Origin: Haematobia irritans
Lineage: Eukaryota > Arthropoda > Insecta > Diptera > Muscidae
Length of the DNA: 64,000 nucleotides
Assembly (NCBI RefSeq): GCF_050003625.1
Contig: NC_134397.1
Location: forward strand, 199,074,899-199,138,898
Reading direction: 5' to 3'
Shown: one piece after another, positions 22,231-33,500 of the stretch
How the letters are laid out: the number at the start of each line of letters is the position of its first letter
Numbering within the stretch: position 1 is the first letter of the stretch
Made by a program: the position numbers and the translations under genes
Notes under the pieces: model-generated
The model's database searches: none
What the model saw: only the letters and a program-made list of their open reading frames with translations
Told to the model about the DNA's origin: nothing

Positions 22231-22490
22231 CTTTATTCCTGTAGAAAATTTTGTCAACATTTTATTTCTATAGAACATTTTGTCAAAATTGTATTTCTAT
22301 ACAAATTTTTTTCAAAATATTATTTCTATAAAAAAATGTTCTCAAAATTTTATTTCTGTGGAATTTTTTCTCAAAATTTTATTTCTATAGAATTTATTGT
22401 CAAAATTTTATTTCTATAGAAAAATTTCTCACAAAAATTTGTTTATAGAAACTTTTTCCAAAATTTTATTTTTATAGAGATTTAACAAAA
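22231..22490 (+). repeat. 29-bp minisatellite patch
   Basis: About nine diverged units of ATTTTATTTCTATAGAAAAT + TTTGTCAAA. Same unit as the long array at 26358-29610. Confidence 0.85.
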
Positions 22491-23261
22491 AAGGTTACTA
22501 ATTTGGATAGAATTCTACCAACTGTGGCAACCGTGGTGGTAATACAAATTTATATTCTAAGTTATATACGTATATATACGTATATATTCATGTTTTAAGA
22601 TAATAAAGTACTTAGAACCATTTTTGTTTTGTAAAATTTTTTAAATTTAACGAAAAATATAGTAGGGAAATTGTTTGGGAATGTATGGAAAAGTAGGGAA
22701 CTTTTTTTGTCCTTGTAGGAACATTTTCCCTGGCAACATTGACTATGAGCTATAGTCAGATTGACACAAAGCACCCATAGACATGTACCTCTTAATTTTC
22801 TTAAATATGTAACTGCGGTTTATCTCCCAGACCTATATGTTACCCTACAAATGCTTATGATTACTAATTCTGTAATGGTGGTTTAGGGTATGATATTACT
22901 TACTTGTTTTTTTTTTTTTTTTAATTTTGTTTATAAATTCGTAACCATTACGTTGTCAGATCATGAACGCTGGTTGTTATTTTGACAACGCATGGCGTCA
23001 TTTTTACGTTGTCAGATTGACCCCGTCCGTTCTCAGTTTGACAACACATGTGTGTTGATTCACTTTTATGAACGGATCGTTTTGAAATCACCACGCCGTT
23101 CAAGATTTTTTCTATGGGTGTATACACAATTATGAACACGGTTGCCACAGTTGATAGAAACCTGCCATAAAAGGCAGATTTTTTATGTGGCAGATTGGTA
23201 GAATTCTTGAAGTTTTGGTAAATTTTGCAAAATATTTCTCTCCAACTAAGAGGTACTTCAT
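22491..23261. other. Intergenic, AT-rich, no gene seen
   Basis: Contains an alternating TATACGTATATATACGTATA tract near 22563 and the repeat remnant near 22940-23135. The open frame at 22948-23148 lies in that remnant and is not supported as a gene. Confidence 0.4.
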
Positions 23262-24456
23262 AAATTTTCTATAGATATAAAAGTTTGACAAATTTTTCTA
23301 TGCAAATAAAATTTTGACAAAATCTTCTATCGAGATAAAATTTTGACAAAACTCTCTATAGAAATAATATGTTATATTGACAACATTTCCAATAGAAAAC
23401 AAAATTTTAACAAAATTTTCTATAGAAATAAAATTTTGGTAGATTATTTTTGGCTCGAGTGACAACCATGATTATGAACCGATATGGACACATTTTTGTG
23501 TGATTTGGGATCGGCTATATATTACTATAGACCGATATGGACCAATTTTTGCATGGTTGTTAGAGACCATATACTAACACCACGTACCAAATTTCAAACG
23601 GATCGGATGAATTTTACTCCTCCAAGAGGTTCCGGAGGTTAAATCTGGGCATCGGTTTATATGGGGGCTATATACTAACACCACGTACCAAATTTCAAAC
23701 GGATCGGATTAAATTTGCTTCTCTTAGAGGATCCGTAAACTAAATCTGGGGGTTCGTTTATATGGGGTCTAAACGTAAAAGTGAACCGATCTGGTCCATT
23801 TGCAATACCATCTGACCTACATCAATAACAACTACTTGTGCCAAGTTTCAAGTCGATAGCTTGTTTGGAAGTTAGCGTGATTTCAACAGACGGACGGACA
23901 TGCTTAGATCGACTCAGAATTTCACCACCCAGAACATATATACTTTATGGGGCCTTAGAGCAATATTTCGATGTGTTATAAAAGGAATTTGACCGTAAAA
24001 CCACGAAAGCCGCAGCATTAAAATGTGAATAAACTTTTTGTCGTACCCCTGTTTTTTAATGTGACACCGGCAGTGTTGCGTCGACGCAAAAAAGTTAAAA
24101 GCACAAGGAAAACTAGATGGGACTAAACTTACCAAAAAAGTAGTTCGACTGGAAGGAGCCAAGGAAATCGCTTCGCTTACAAATAAGTGATCAATTTGGT
24201 TTTTCCGATGAGAAGCCATTCCAAATTGAGCTGTTTGTGAACAAACAAAATGATCGAAGTTAATTTCCAAAGAGGTCAGCTAAAAATGAACACTATCGGT
24301 TGGCCACCAGAACTCAAGTGCCGACGATGGTTATCGACGGTGGTCACTGCCCGCTCGCATAAAGACAGTATTGAAGAATAGACGTTACTTCGATGTGTTA
24401 CAAACAGAATGACAAACTTATTATACGTCACAATTCTATAGTGGTGGGTATAAAAA
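23262..24456 (+). mobile_element. HINE type 1, lacking its head, with an inserted Tc1-like piece
   Basis: A 29-bp minisatellite patch (23262-23440) leads into ATTTTTGGCTCGAGTGACAA, one to two 153-bp units and the tail (GACGGACGGACATGCTTAG, TATACTTTATGGGGCC). After TTTCGATGTGTTATAAAAGG (about 23985) foreign sequence intervenes. The tail resumes at 24389 with TTCGATGTGTTACAAACAG and ends TGGTGGGTATAAAAA at 24456, so about 20 bp of tail are present twice. Confidence 0.65.
23990..24388 (+). pseudogene. Tc1/mariner-type transposase fragment
   Basis: The plus strand keeps FSDEKPFQIELFVNKQNDR (first catalytic Asp region) followed after a stop by FPKRSAKNEHYRLATRTQ and MVIDGG, a typical Tc1-superfamily run. 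Stops and missing flanks on both sides make it a dead fragment. It is a different lineage from the DD41D copy at 4616. Confidence 0.6.
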
Positions 24457-25275
24457 GGGAACCACCGTGGTGCAATGGTTAGCATGCCCGCCTTGCATAC
24501 TCAAAGTCGTGGGTTCGATTCCTGCTTCGAACGAACCCCAAAGAGTTTTTCAGCGGTGGACTATCCTACCTCAGTAATGCTGGTGACATTTCTGAGTGTT
24601 TCAAAGCTTCTCTAAGTGGTTTCACTGCAATGTGGAACGCCGTTCGGACTCGGCTATAAAAAGGAGGTCCCTTGTCATTGAGCTTAACATGGAATCGGGC
24701 AGCACTCAGTAATAAGATATAAGTTCACCACTGTGGTATCACAATGGACTGAACAGTCTAAGTGAGCCTGATACTAGAGGTGTGCACGTAAGTAATAGTT
24801 TACTCACGCACACTCACGACGGAAAAATTTTACTCACGCACACTCACGCAGGATATTGTTTGATATGACTCACGATCACGCACACTCACGAAAAGAAAAT
24901 TTGTACTCACGAACGAAAATGTCGTGACTCACGAAAAATCTTTTGAGTAATTTACCTTAGTGACGTGTCTGAAAACATGAGCATTATTAAAATAGAGAGC
25001 GTTATTACACTTTTAACATACGCGTTTTATGTTGGTGAGCGGGATTACTTTCGTGAGCGTAAATCTTTACTCACGCACACTCACGAAGATAATATTTTCG
25101 TGACTCACGCTCACGCACGACATTTTGGTTTGTTAATCACTCTCACGCACACTCACGCCGTTGCCATGAGCGTGACTCACGCGTGAGTCACGAAAAATTT
25201 CGTGAGTCACGACAATTTCGTGTCACGTGCACACCTCTACCTGATACATCGGACTGCCACCTAATCTAACCTAAT
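24457..25275 (+). repeat. SINE-1, split by a hAT-type MITE
   Basis: Left part 24457-24774 runs from the tRNA-like head (GGGAACCACCGTGGTGCAAT, box B GTGGGTTCGATTCCTGC) to AGTGAGCCTGATAC; the right part 25248-25275 gives the ATCGGACTGCCACCTAATCT tail. It abuts the GGGTATAAAAA end of the HINE before it. Confidence 0.85.
24775..25239. mobile_element. hAT-type MITE made of CTCACG-like repeats
   Basis: Perfect inverted ends (TAGAGGTGTGCACG left, CGTGCACACCTCTA right) and a perfect 8-bp target duplication CCTGATAC (24767-24774 and 25240-25247) identify a hAT-superfamily insertion. The 465-bp interior is nearly all variants of ACTCACGCACACTCACG on one strand and CGTGAG on the other, with no coding sequence. 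A 73-codon open frame inside is an effect of the repeat. Confidence 0.92.
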
Positions 25276-26357
25276 AAATTAACATTTTCGGTGATAATCG
25301 TTTGTGAGCACATTGAATAAACAATTGTTGTACAATTCAATGCAATATAATTTTTGATCACTATTTCCATTAACTAATAAATTTGCATAAAATTTGGCAC
25401 GCATAAAACACAAAACTAATTCAATAAATCTTTTCCCCCCATTGTGCCTAAGCCCGACATAATAGACGGGACTCACACAATTTTTGGTCAATTGTGCCAT
25501 GCCAATTGGTTCACCGGTTGAGTAAGTAACCAAAACATTCAGAAATTCGATTTATGGATTTCATTATTCAACTTGGGGTTCTTATGGGTCAATTGCATAC
25601 AAGTACAACGTACATCAATTACGTGCCCTCAGAAATGAAAATTACCATCATAATTAATAAACACTGGCTAACGAAACTCCTGCATTCCATATGGAATGAA
25701 GGCACTCTCCCCACGAATCGAATTACCAACGGTATTTCAACATTTAAATTTAGTGCCATTTAATGATCTTAACGACCCAAATTCTCGACTTTGCAAATGT
25801 GAAAGATAATTGAAATTCATGATGCATCTGCGAGAGCAATGTCTTAATTAAGCTTTCATTTTCATTTGAGGTATTCAAGTTTCAAAAATGCGTGTAACAT
25901 CGCAAGGGTTCTATTCAATAAATTGTAAAGACATGTGAAAGGACTTTTAAAGGTGCAACATGGAAAATCCTTTCAACCTCGAAATAGATTATTTGTATGT
26001 TGTGGTTGTTAAAATGAAATTATACCAATGAAAATAAAAATATTGTCGTAAACACAAATATTTCATGTCCTTAAAATACATAAAATACATTCGTAGGATA
26101 CTGCACGTTCGAGGAGTGCAGGTCACACTTTCCACTATTCCATAGTCATCGTTGTGTACAAGTGGATTCATATTTCGTCGGCTATCATGAAATCACACAG
26201 AATCTCATCAGGCCCAATATTTCGTAGAGGTTATGACCAAAGCAAGACAAGGGTTGACTTTTATATTTCGGGATTAGAGAACAAAAAATATATTAATAAT
26301 CGAAAACTATACGGCGGATCAAATCTATATTATCAGTGCTCCAAAATGGAGTTGTTT
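25276..26357. other. Intergenic, AT-rich, no gene seen
   Basis: No repeat family or coding domain recognised. Open frames of 60-84 codons on both strands lack domains. Confidence 0.4.
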
Positions 26358-29300
26358 AATTTTATTTCTATAAAAATATTTGTCAACATTTTATTTCTCT
26401 AGCATTTTTTCCAAAATTTTCAAAATTTTATTTCTATACAAAATTTTGTCAAAATTTTATTTCTGTAGAAAATTTTGTAAAAATTGTTTTTCTATATAAA
26501 CTGTTGTCAAAAGTTTATTTCTATAGAAAATTTTTATTTCTATAGAAAATTTTCTCAAAATTTGATTTCTATAGCATATTCTGTGAAAATTGTATATCTG
26601 TAGAAAATGTTGTCAAAATTTTATTTCTATAGAAAATTTTGCCAGAATTTTATTTCTTTATAAAATTTTGTCAAAATTAGATTTCTAAAGAAAATTTTGT
26701 CAAAGTTTAATTTATATTGAAAATGTTAACAAAATTTTATTTATATAGAAAATTTTGTCACAATTTTATTTATATAGAAAATTTTGTCAAAATTTTATTT
26801 CTATAGAAAAGTTTTCCAACATTTTATTTCTATAAAAATTTTTCTAAAATTTTTATTTCTATAGATTTTTTTTTTTTGAAATTTTATTTCTTTAGAATTT
26901 CTGCACATTTTATTTGCTATAGAAAAATTTGTTATTATTTTATTTCTATAAAAAATTTTGTCAAAATTTTATTTCTATAGAAGATTTTGCCAAAATGTTA
27001 CTTCTATAGAAAATGCTGTCAAAATTTTATTTCTATAGAAAATTTTGTCAAAATTTTATTTATATAGAAAATTTTGTCAAAATTTTATTTATATAGAAAA
27101 TTTTGTCAAAATTTTATTTATATAGAAAATTTTGTCAAAATTTTAATTACATAGAAATTTTTGTCAAAATTGTATTTCTATAGAAAATTTAGTCAAATTT
27201 TATTTCTATAGAAAATATTGTCAAAATGTTATTTCTATAGAAAATTTTGTCAAAATGTTATTTCTATAGAATATTTTGTCAACATTTTATTTCTATAGAA
27301 AATTTTGTCAAAATTTTATTTCTATAGAAAAGTTTTCCAACATTCAAAATTTTATTTCTGTAGTAAATTTCGGCAACATTTTATTTCTATAGAAAATTTT
27401 GTCAAAATTTCATTTCTGTAGAATATTCTGTGAAAATTGTACAATTGTAGAAAATTTTGTCAAAATTTTATTTCTATAGAAAATTTTGTCAGAAAATTAT
27501 TTCTCTATAAAATTTTGTGAAAATTAGATTTCTCAAGAAAATTTTGTCAAAGTTTAATTTATATTGAAAATTTTTTCAAAATTTTATTTATATAGAAAAT
27601 TTTGTCAAAAATTATTTCTATAAAAAATTTTATCAAATATTAATTTCTACAGAAAATTTTGTCAAAATTTTATTTCTATAGAAAAGTTTTCCAACATTTT
27701 ATTTCTATAAAAATTTTTGTAAAATGTTTATTTCTAAAGAATTTTTTTTTTGAAGTTTTATTTCTATAGAATTTCTGCACATTTTATTTGCTATAGAAAA
27801 TTTGTCATTATTTTATTTCTATAGAAAATGTTGTCAACATTTTATTTCTATAGAAAATTTTGTCAAAATTTTATTTCTATAGAAAATTTTGTCAAAATAT
27901 TATTTCTATAGAAAATGTTGTCAAAATTTTATTTCTATAGAAAATTTTGTCAAAATTTTATTAATATAGTAAATTTTGTCAAAAATTTATTTCTATAGCA
28001 AATTTTGTCAAATTTTATTTCTATAGAAAATATTTTCAAAATGTTATTTCTATAGAAAATTTTGCCAAAATGTTATTTCTATAGAACATTTTGTCAACAT
28101 TTTATTTCTATAGAAAATTTTGTCAAAATTGTATTTTTAGAAAAGTTTTTCAACATTCAAAATGTTATTTCTGTAGTAAATTTCGTCAAAATTATATTTC
28201 TATAGAAAATTTTGTCAACATTTTATTTATATAGAAAATTTTGTCAAAATGTTATTTATATAGAAAATTTTTTCAAAATATTTCATTTATATTGTCAACA
28301 TTTTATTTATATAGAAAATTTTCTCAAAATTTCGTTTCTATAGAATATTTTGTGAAAATTGTATATCTGTAGAAAATTTTGTCAAAATTTTATTTCTATA
28401 GAAAATTTGTCAGAATTTTATTTCTATAGAAAATGTTGTCAAAATTGTATTTCTATATAAAATGTTGTCAAAATTGTATTTCTATAGAAAATATTGTCAA
28501 AATTTTATTTCTATAGAAAATTTTGTCAAAATTGTATTTATTTCTATAGAAAATTTTGTTAAAATTTTATTTCTATAGAAAATTTTTTCAAAATGTTATT
28601 TCTATAGAAAAATTTTTCAAAATGTTATTTCTATAGAAAATGTTGTCAAAATTTTATTTCAATAGAAAATTTTGTCAAAATTTTATTTCTATAGAATATT
28701 TGGTCAAAATTTAATTTCTATAGAAAGTTTTTTCAAAGATTTATGTCTGTAGATAATTTTGTCAACATTTTATTTCTGTAGTTAATTTTTTTAAAATTTT
28801 ATTTCTATAGAACATTTTGTCAACATTTTATATATGTAGAAAATTTGGCAACATTTTATATTTGTGACAATTTTTCCAAAATTTTAGTTGTATAGAAAAT
28901 TTTGTCAAAATATTATTTCTATAAACAATTTTCTCAAAACTTTATTTCTATAGAAAATTTTGTCAAAATTTTATTTCTATGGGAAATTTTGTCAAAATTT
29001 TATTTCTATAGAAAATTTTGTCAACATTTTATTTCTATAGACAATTTTGTCAACATTTTATATCAGTAGAAAATTTTGTTCAAAATTTTATTTCTATAGA
29101 AAATTTTGTCAATTTTTTTTCTATGGAAAATTTTGCCAAAATTTTATTTCTATAGAAAATTTTTTAAAAATTTTATTTCTATAGAAACTTTTGTCAAAAT
29201 TTTATTTCTGTAGAACATTTTGTTAAAATTTTATTTCTATAGAAGATATTGTCAAAATGTTATTTCTATAGAAAATTTAGCAAAATTTTATTTATATAGA

Positions 29301-29610
29301 AAATTTTTGCAAGATTTTATTTCTAAAAAAATTTTGTAAAATTTTTATTTCTATAGAATTTCTGCACATATTATTTGCTATAGAAAATTTTGTCATTATT
29401 TTAGTTCTATAGAAAATCTTGTTTCTATAGAAAATTCTGTCAAAATTTTATTTCTTTAGAAAATTTTGTCAAAATTTTATTTCTTTAGAAAATTTTGTCA
29501 AAATTTTATTTCTTTAGAAAATTTTGTCAAAATTTTATTTCTATAGAAAATTTTGTCAAAATTTTATTTATATAAGAAATTTTGTCAAAATTTAATTTCA
29601 TTTGAGAATT
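26358..29610 (+). repeat. 29-bp minisatellite, about 3.25 kb
   Basis: About 110 tandem units of ATTTTATTTCTATAGAAAAT + TTTGTCAAA. Each unit carries the palindrome TTTCTATAGAAA. Units vary by point changes and short gaps. Larger blocks also recur: CCAACATTTTATTTCTATAA followed by GAATTTCTGCACATTTTATT appears near 26815 and again near 27690, so the array also expanded by longer segments. It ends 0.6 kb downstream of the stop codon of the 261-residue Osiris gene. Confidence 0.95.
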
Positions 29611-30185
29611 GAAGTACCTCGTAGTTGGAGAGGAATTTTTCGCAAAATCTACGCAAGCATTAAAAATTCTACCAAACAGTAAAAAATCTACTATTTTTTG
29701 TAGATATGTAAGACTGTGGCAACCGTGATGTCTAGACGTTCTGAATACTTATAACCTTAAAAATATCAATATCAACGAAAAAATTAAAGACAAAGATATT
29801 CATAAAATGTTCGTTTATTATTGTAACTATGATTTGTACAAAGGTGATGCCCGTAACCAATGGGCTAATGAAATATTGTCGTGTTTTGCATTTTCTTTGT
29901 GGCATTTTATCGTTTTAATATAAATGAGGTGTTGCGTTTCCATGGTTGAACTAGAATGTCACACTGCTTGGTATGAATAAATTATGAAACATTTTTTCTT
30001 TTGTGTTTTTTTTGCATAGCGTTTTCGTTTCGATAAATTATCAATAAATTAATTAAATGTTTATGTGTTTTCAATAAATTACTACAAACTAAGAAAAATT
30101 TGTTTTCATCAATTGACTTATATGAATAAAAAGGCACATTTTTGGCAGAGGTAAATACTAAGCAATCGATGTGGGGATGGGTTAT
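29611..30185 (-). other. 3' flank and probable 3' UTR of the 261-residue Osiris gene
   Basis: Unique AT-rich sequence between the stop codon at 30186 and the minisatellite. On the minus strand an AATAAA lies at 29819-29814, about 370 nt after the stop, and is the best poly(A) signal seen. The array therefore probably lies just outside the transcript. Confidence 0.4.
29814..29819 (-). terminator. Candidate poly(A) signal of the 261-residue Osiris gene
   Basis: AATAAA on the minus strand, about 370 nt past the TAG stop. AT-rich sequence makes chance matches likely. Confidence 0.3.
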
Positions 30186-30523
30186 CTATTGAGCAGCATT
30201 TACTTGACCAGCATAGGCCAATTCTTGGGCATCATTCATGCTACGGGCATAGGGGTAAGCAGATGATGCTCCCGATGACCAGCCACCAGTGGAGGCACCA
30301 GACCAACCATTGCTGTATCCACTACCGACAGCACCTCCCAATTTATTACCGAATAATTTTGAGCCACCAACCAAGAGAGCCAAGAAGAAGGCCAATTTAG
30401 CAACAATGATGGCCTTGGTGGTCAACAAAGCCAAACCGCCCAACAAGAGAGGGACAACAGCGAATACTTTAGCACCAAGAGCCAAGGCAATGGGTCCAAT
30501 CATTTTCTTCAATTTTCCACGAC
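30186..30523 (-). CDS. Osiris 261-residue gene, coding exon 3
   Basis: Acceptor ATTTCAG before 30523; GT completes the Gly of GRGKLKKM. Encodes the hydrophobic core, the Gly/Ser/Tyr tail (SGYSNGWSGASTGGWSSGAS) and AQELAY, stop TAG at 30188-30186. Confidence 0.92.
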
Positions 30524-33500
30524 CTGAAATTTATGTTTTGTGTTTTTTATATATGCATAAAAATTAAGAATTTAATAAATATTCTTTTTTATACCTTCAT
30601 CCAAAGCGCGGGCAAGTTCTTGGGTGGTTTCAGCGGGTACCTTAACTTCCAAGTTGTGTGTATTCAAGAAATCGGTGGCACTTTCAACAGCCATATCCAC
30701 TAAACGTCCAGTACGGTCATCAGCATTTTCGGGCAATTGGCTGTAGACTTCATTTTCGCTCATGGCACGTCCGGCACGTTGAACTGGACTAGCGGGATCT
30801 CTGTAATGAAAATAAAATTAAAACAAAGAACATTAATAAAAATTAATAAGGGGAAAGAAGATAATGTATTTAGGATATATTGATCTGTGTAGCATTTTGG
30901 TTTTTGTAGGTTGGGTTTGAAGGGTTCTAGTAGCATATTATTTTATAAATACCAAAAAACTTTTCGTTATTATAATAATTTTTTATTCAAAAACAAAACA
31001 TTCATTAAGAAATAAAAGTTTTCATTTTCTTAATGAACAATTTTCTTTATTTCAATGAAAAAATTTGGTTGGCTCAATTCTAATGACATTTTCTTTGTGT
31101 TTAATGTGAGAAATTTCTTTTAATTGCTCAATTTTAGAGTAATTTTCTTTGACTACTATAGATTAGGTTAGGTATAGTGGCAGTCCGAAGTATCGGGCTC
31201 ACTAAGACTATTCAGTTCATTGTGATACCACAGTGGTGAACTACACTCTTATCACTGAGTGCTGCCCGATTACATGTTAAGCTCAATTACAAGGGACCTC
31301 CTTTTTATAGCCGAGTCCGAGGGACGTTCCACATTGCAGTGAAACTACTTAGAGAAGCTTTAAAACACTCAGCATTGTTACCAGCATTACTGAGGAATTT
31401 TTTTTTTTTTTTGGTGTTCGGTTGAAGCAGGAATCGAACCCACGACCTTGTGTATTCAAGGCGGGCATGCTAACCATTGGTTCCCGTCTATTATAGTTAC
31501 GATTTGTATACTAAGTGTTATATCGCTCTGAAATAAAACCAGTTTTTAAAGATTTTGTCTCTACTTTAATGTCTTTGGTATTAATTCCGAACCATAGATT
31601 GCGAAAAATTGCAGTAAGGACTAATTTAAGACGAAATTTTCTTTCAAATTTTAGTTTTGCTTATTTAATACTTTTCATCATGTGGTATCGCAAACATTTT
31701 CACGACAATATTTTTTAAGTTAAAAATTTTCTAAAATTAACCTTCATTTACTTTCCTGATGGATTAAATTTATACAACCTTAATTTTAGGACATGAAATT
31801 TAAAAAACAAATAAAAACGATTAGAGACTATCGTTTCGACGCTTCTCATTAATTCGGGTTTATTTGATATCAAAGAAACCACTTTAGAATAAAGGGGAAT
31901 ATCGTTTGCCTAAATTTTTGTTCCGGAGGAAAAGAGTTTTTTTATTTCTTCATTTAATGTTTTATCTATGAAATTTGCGACCTATCGTCGTTGAAGTAAG
32001 AAAATTTCTTACTAAGTTTCAAGAAAAACCTTTTTTCGAAAAATATTAAAATTACAAATTTAAGATAATATTTCAAAGGTTTATTCCATTCTTGATCTCA
32101 AAAACCCATATATAAAAAAATCTCAGAATTAATACTAAAACAAAGGTCAAAATCTTTCAAAAATATTGTCATAATAATAAAGATTACGTTATCTAAATTT
32201 TAAATTATATTATATATCATATTAATTACAGATTTCCTATATTTAGTTTATAATAAATTTTAAAACACCGCATAGAGGAAAGTTCTAATTAATTTCAAGA
32301 AAAAATTACAATCCCTGGTAAAGTCGAGTGTCCTTAACTGTCCAGCAAAAAAAGCGTCGCGAAAAAAAGTAGTGAAAATTTTCTTTTTGGATCCGGAAGT
32401 GGTGCAAAATTGGCGCAGAAGCGATGAATTTAACACGGGCTTGTCATAGGACGGATGTCCATAATTTCAAATGTCGTTGCACTGAATTTGCAGCACTTCT
32501 TAAGGTGTGATCCGAATTCAGTGTTTTGGATATAAATTAAAAAATTTTGCAATAATTTGCCAAATAAATAATTTTTATAATTTTTTATGATTTTTAAAGC
32601 ATTGTACCGCTTGTCTGAAACGTTTGACATCAAATATTTTCAAAACTTGGCAATTTTTCTAAAATGAATTTAGCCTTTTTTTTTTGGAAAAAAATTGAAT
32701 AATTTGTACCATTTTATTAATTCTTACTCGGTTTTTAACCAAAAAAAAGTTAAAATTTCCTTTCAAAAATATGAAAACAGCGAGTTAAAAAAAAAATTGA
32801 ATTAAGAGAACTTCCTGAGTAGTTAAAATAAAGAACATCTTTGGGAGAACATTTTTGGAAGTGGTTTTAAAGTTGTGCGTTTAGAAGCACTTCCAATTTT
32901 TTTTTGTTGGGTGGACATTAAGGGATAATCTTCAAACTCGTGTTTCAGAAATAGATTAGAATTTGTATTACTTGTAAGAAATGCAAATAATATACACGCT
33001 TTAAAAAAATTTCGTGTGTGAAACGCGTGTGGATGCTTTAGTTGGTAGTGGTAGTGGTGGTGGGCAATCTAAGGGTTTCTATAGAGTTGAAGAGAGAGCC
33101 TTTGTCGAAAGAGGCCTTAGAGCCACCTATATTGTTATGTTGGAATTTTGGAAATTACAACTTCTCATAAACAATTGAACTCAAAGAGGGGACTGAGAAA
33201 GTCTAAAGATGTTGGGCACTATATCAAAAACGTTGTTCTTTTGAAGTTTCATAGTAATAATTTAATATAGTTGTGTGTAAAATATGTAAATTCTGGAAAA
33301 TATGTAAAATTGCTCTATTTCCGTTTCCAAAAGTTTTAGTTTTAAGAAAGTGGCCATCTAAATGTATGTTTCTGTTAAATCAAGTTTCTTTACATCGACT
33401 CGTGTAAGCTCAAAACTATGCTATACAGATATTACCGCTTGACTATAGCGATAATTGTCTATTGATGACAATAACAGCTACGTATCCCGTAGGATATCTG

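Noticed and set aside
26358..29610. CRISPR-like regular repeats of about 29 bp
   Set aside because: The units abut with no unique spacers and the DNA is from an insect nucleus; it is a minisatellite.
30572..30763. MSENEVYSQLPENADD as the start of a separate small gene
   Set aside because: The frame continues upstream to a good acceptor at 30800 and joins the signal-peptide exon in phase, so it is Osiris exon 2.
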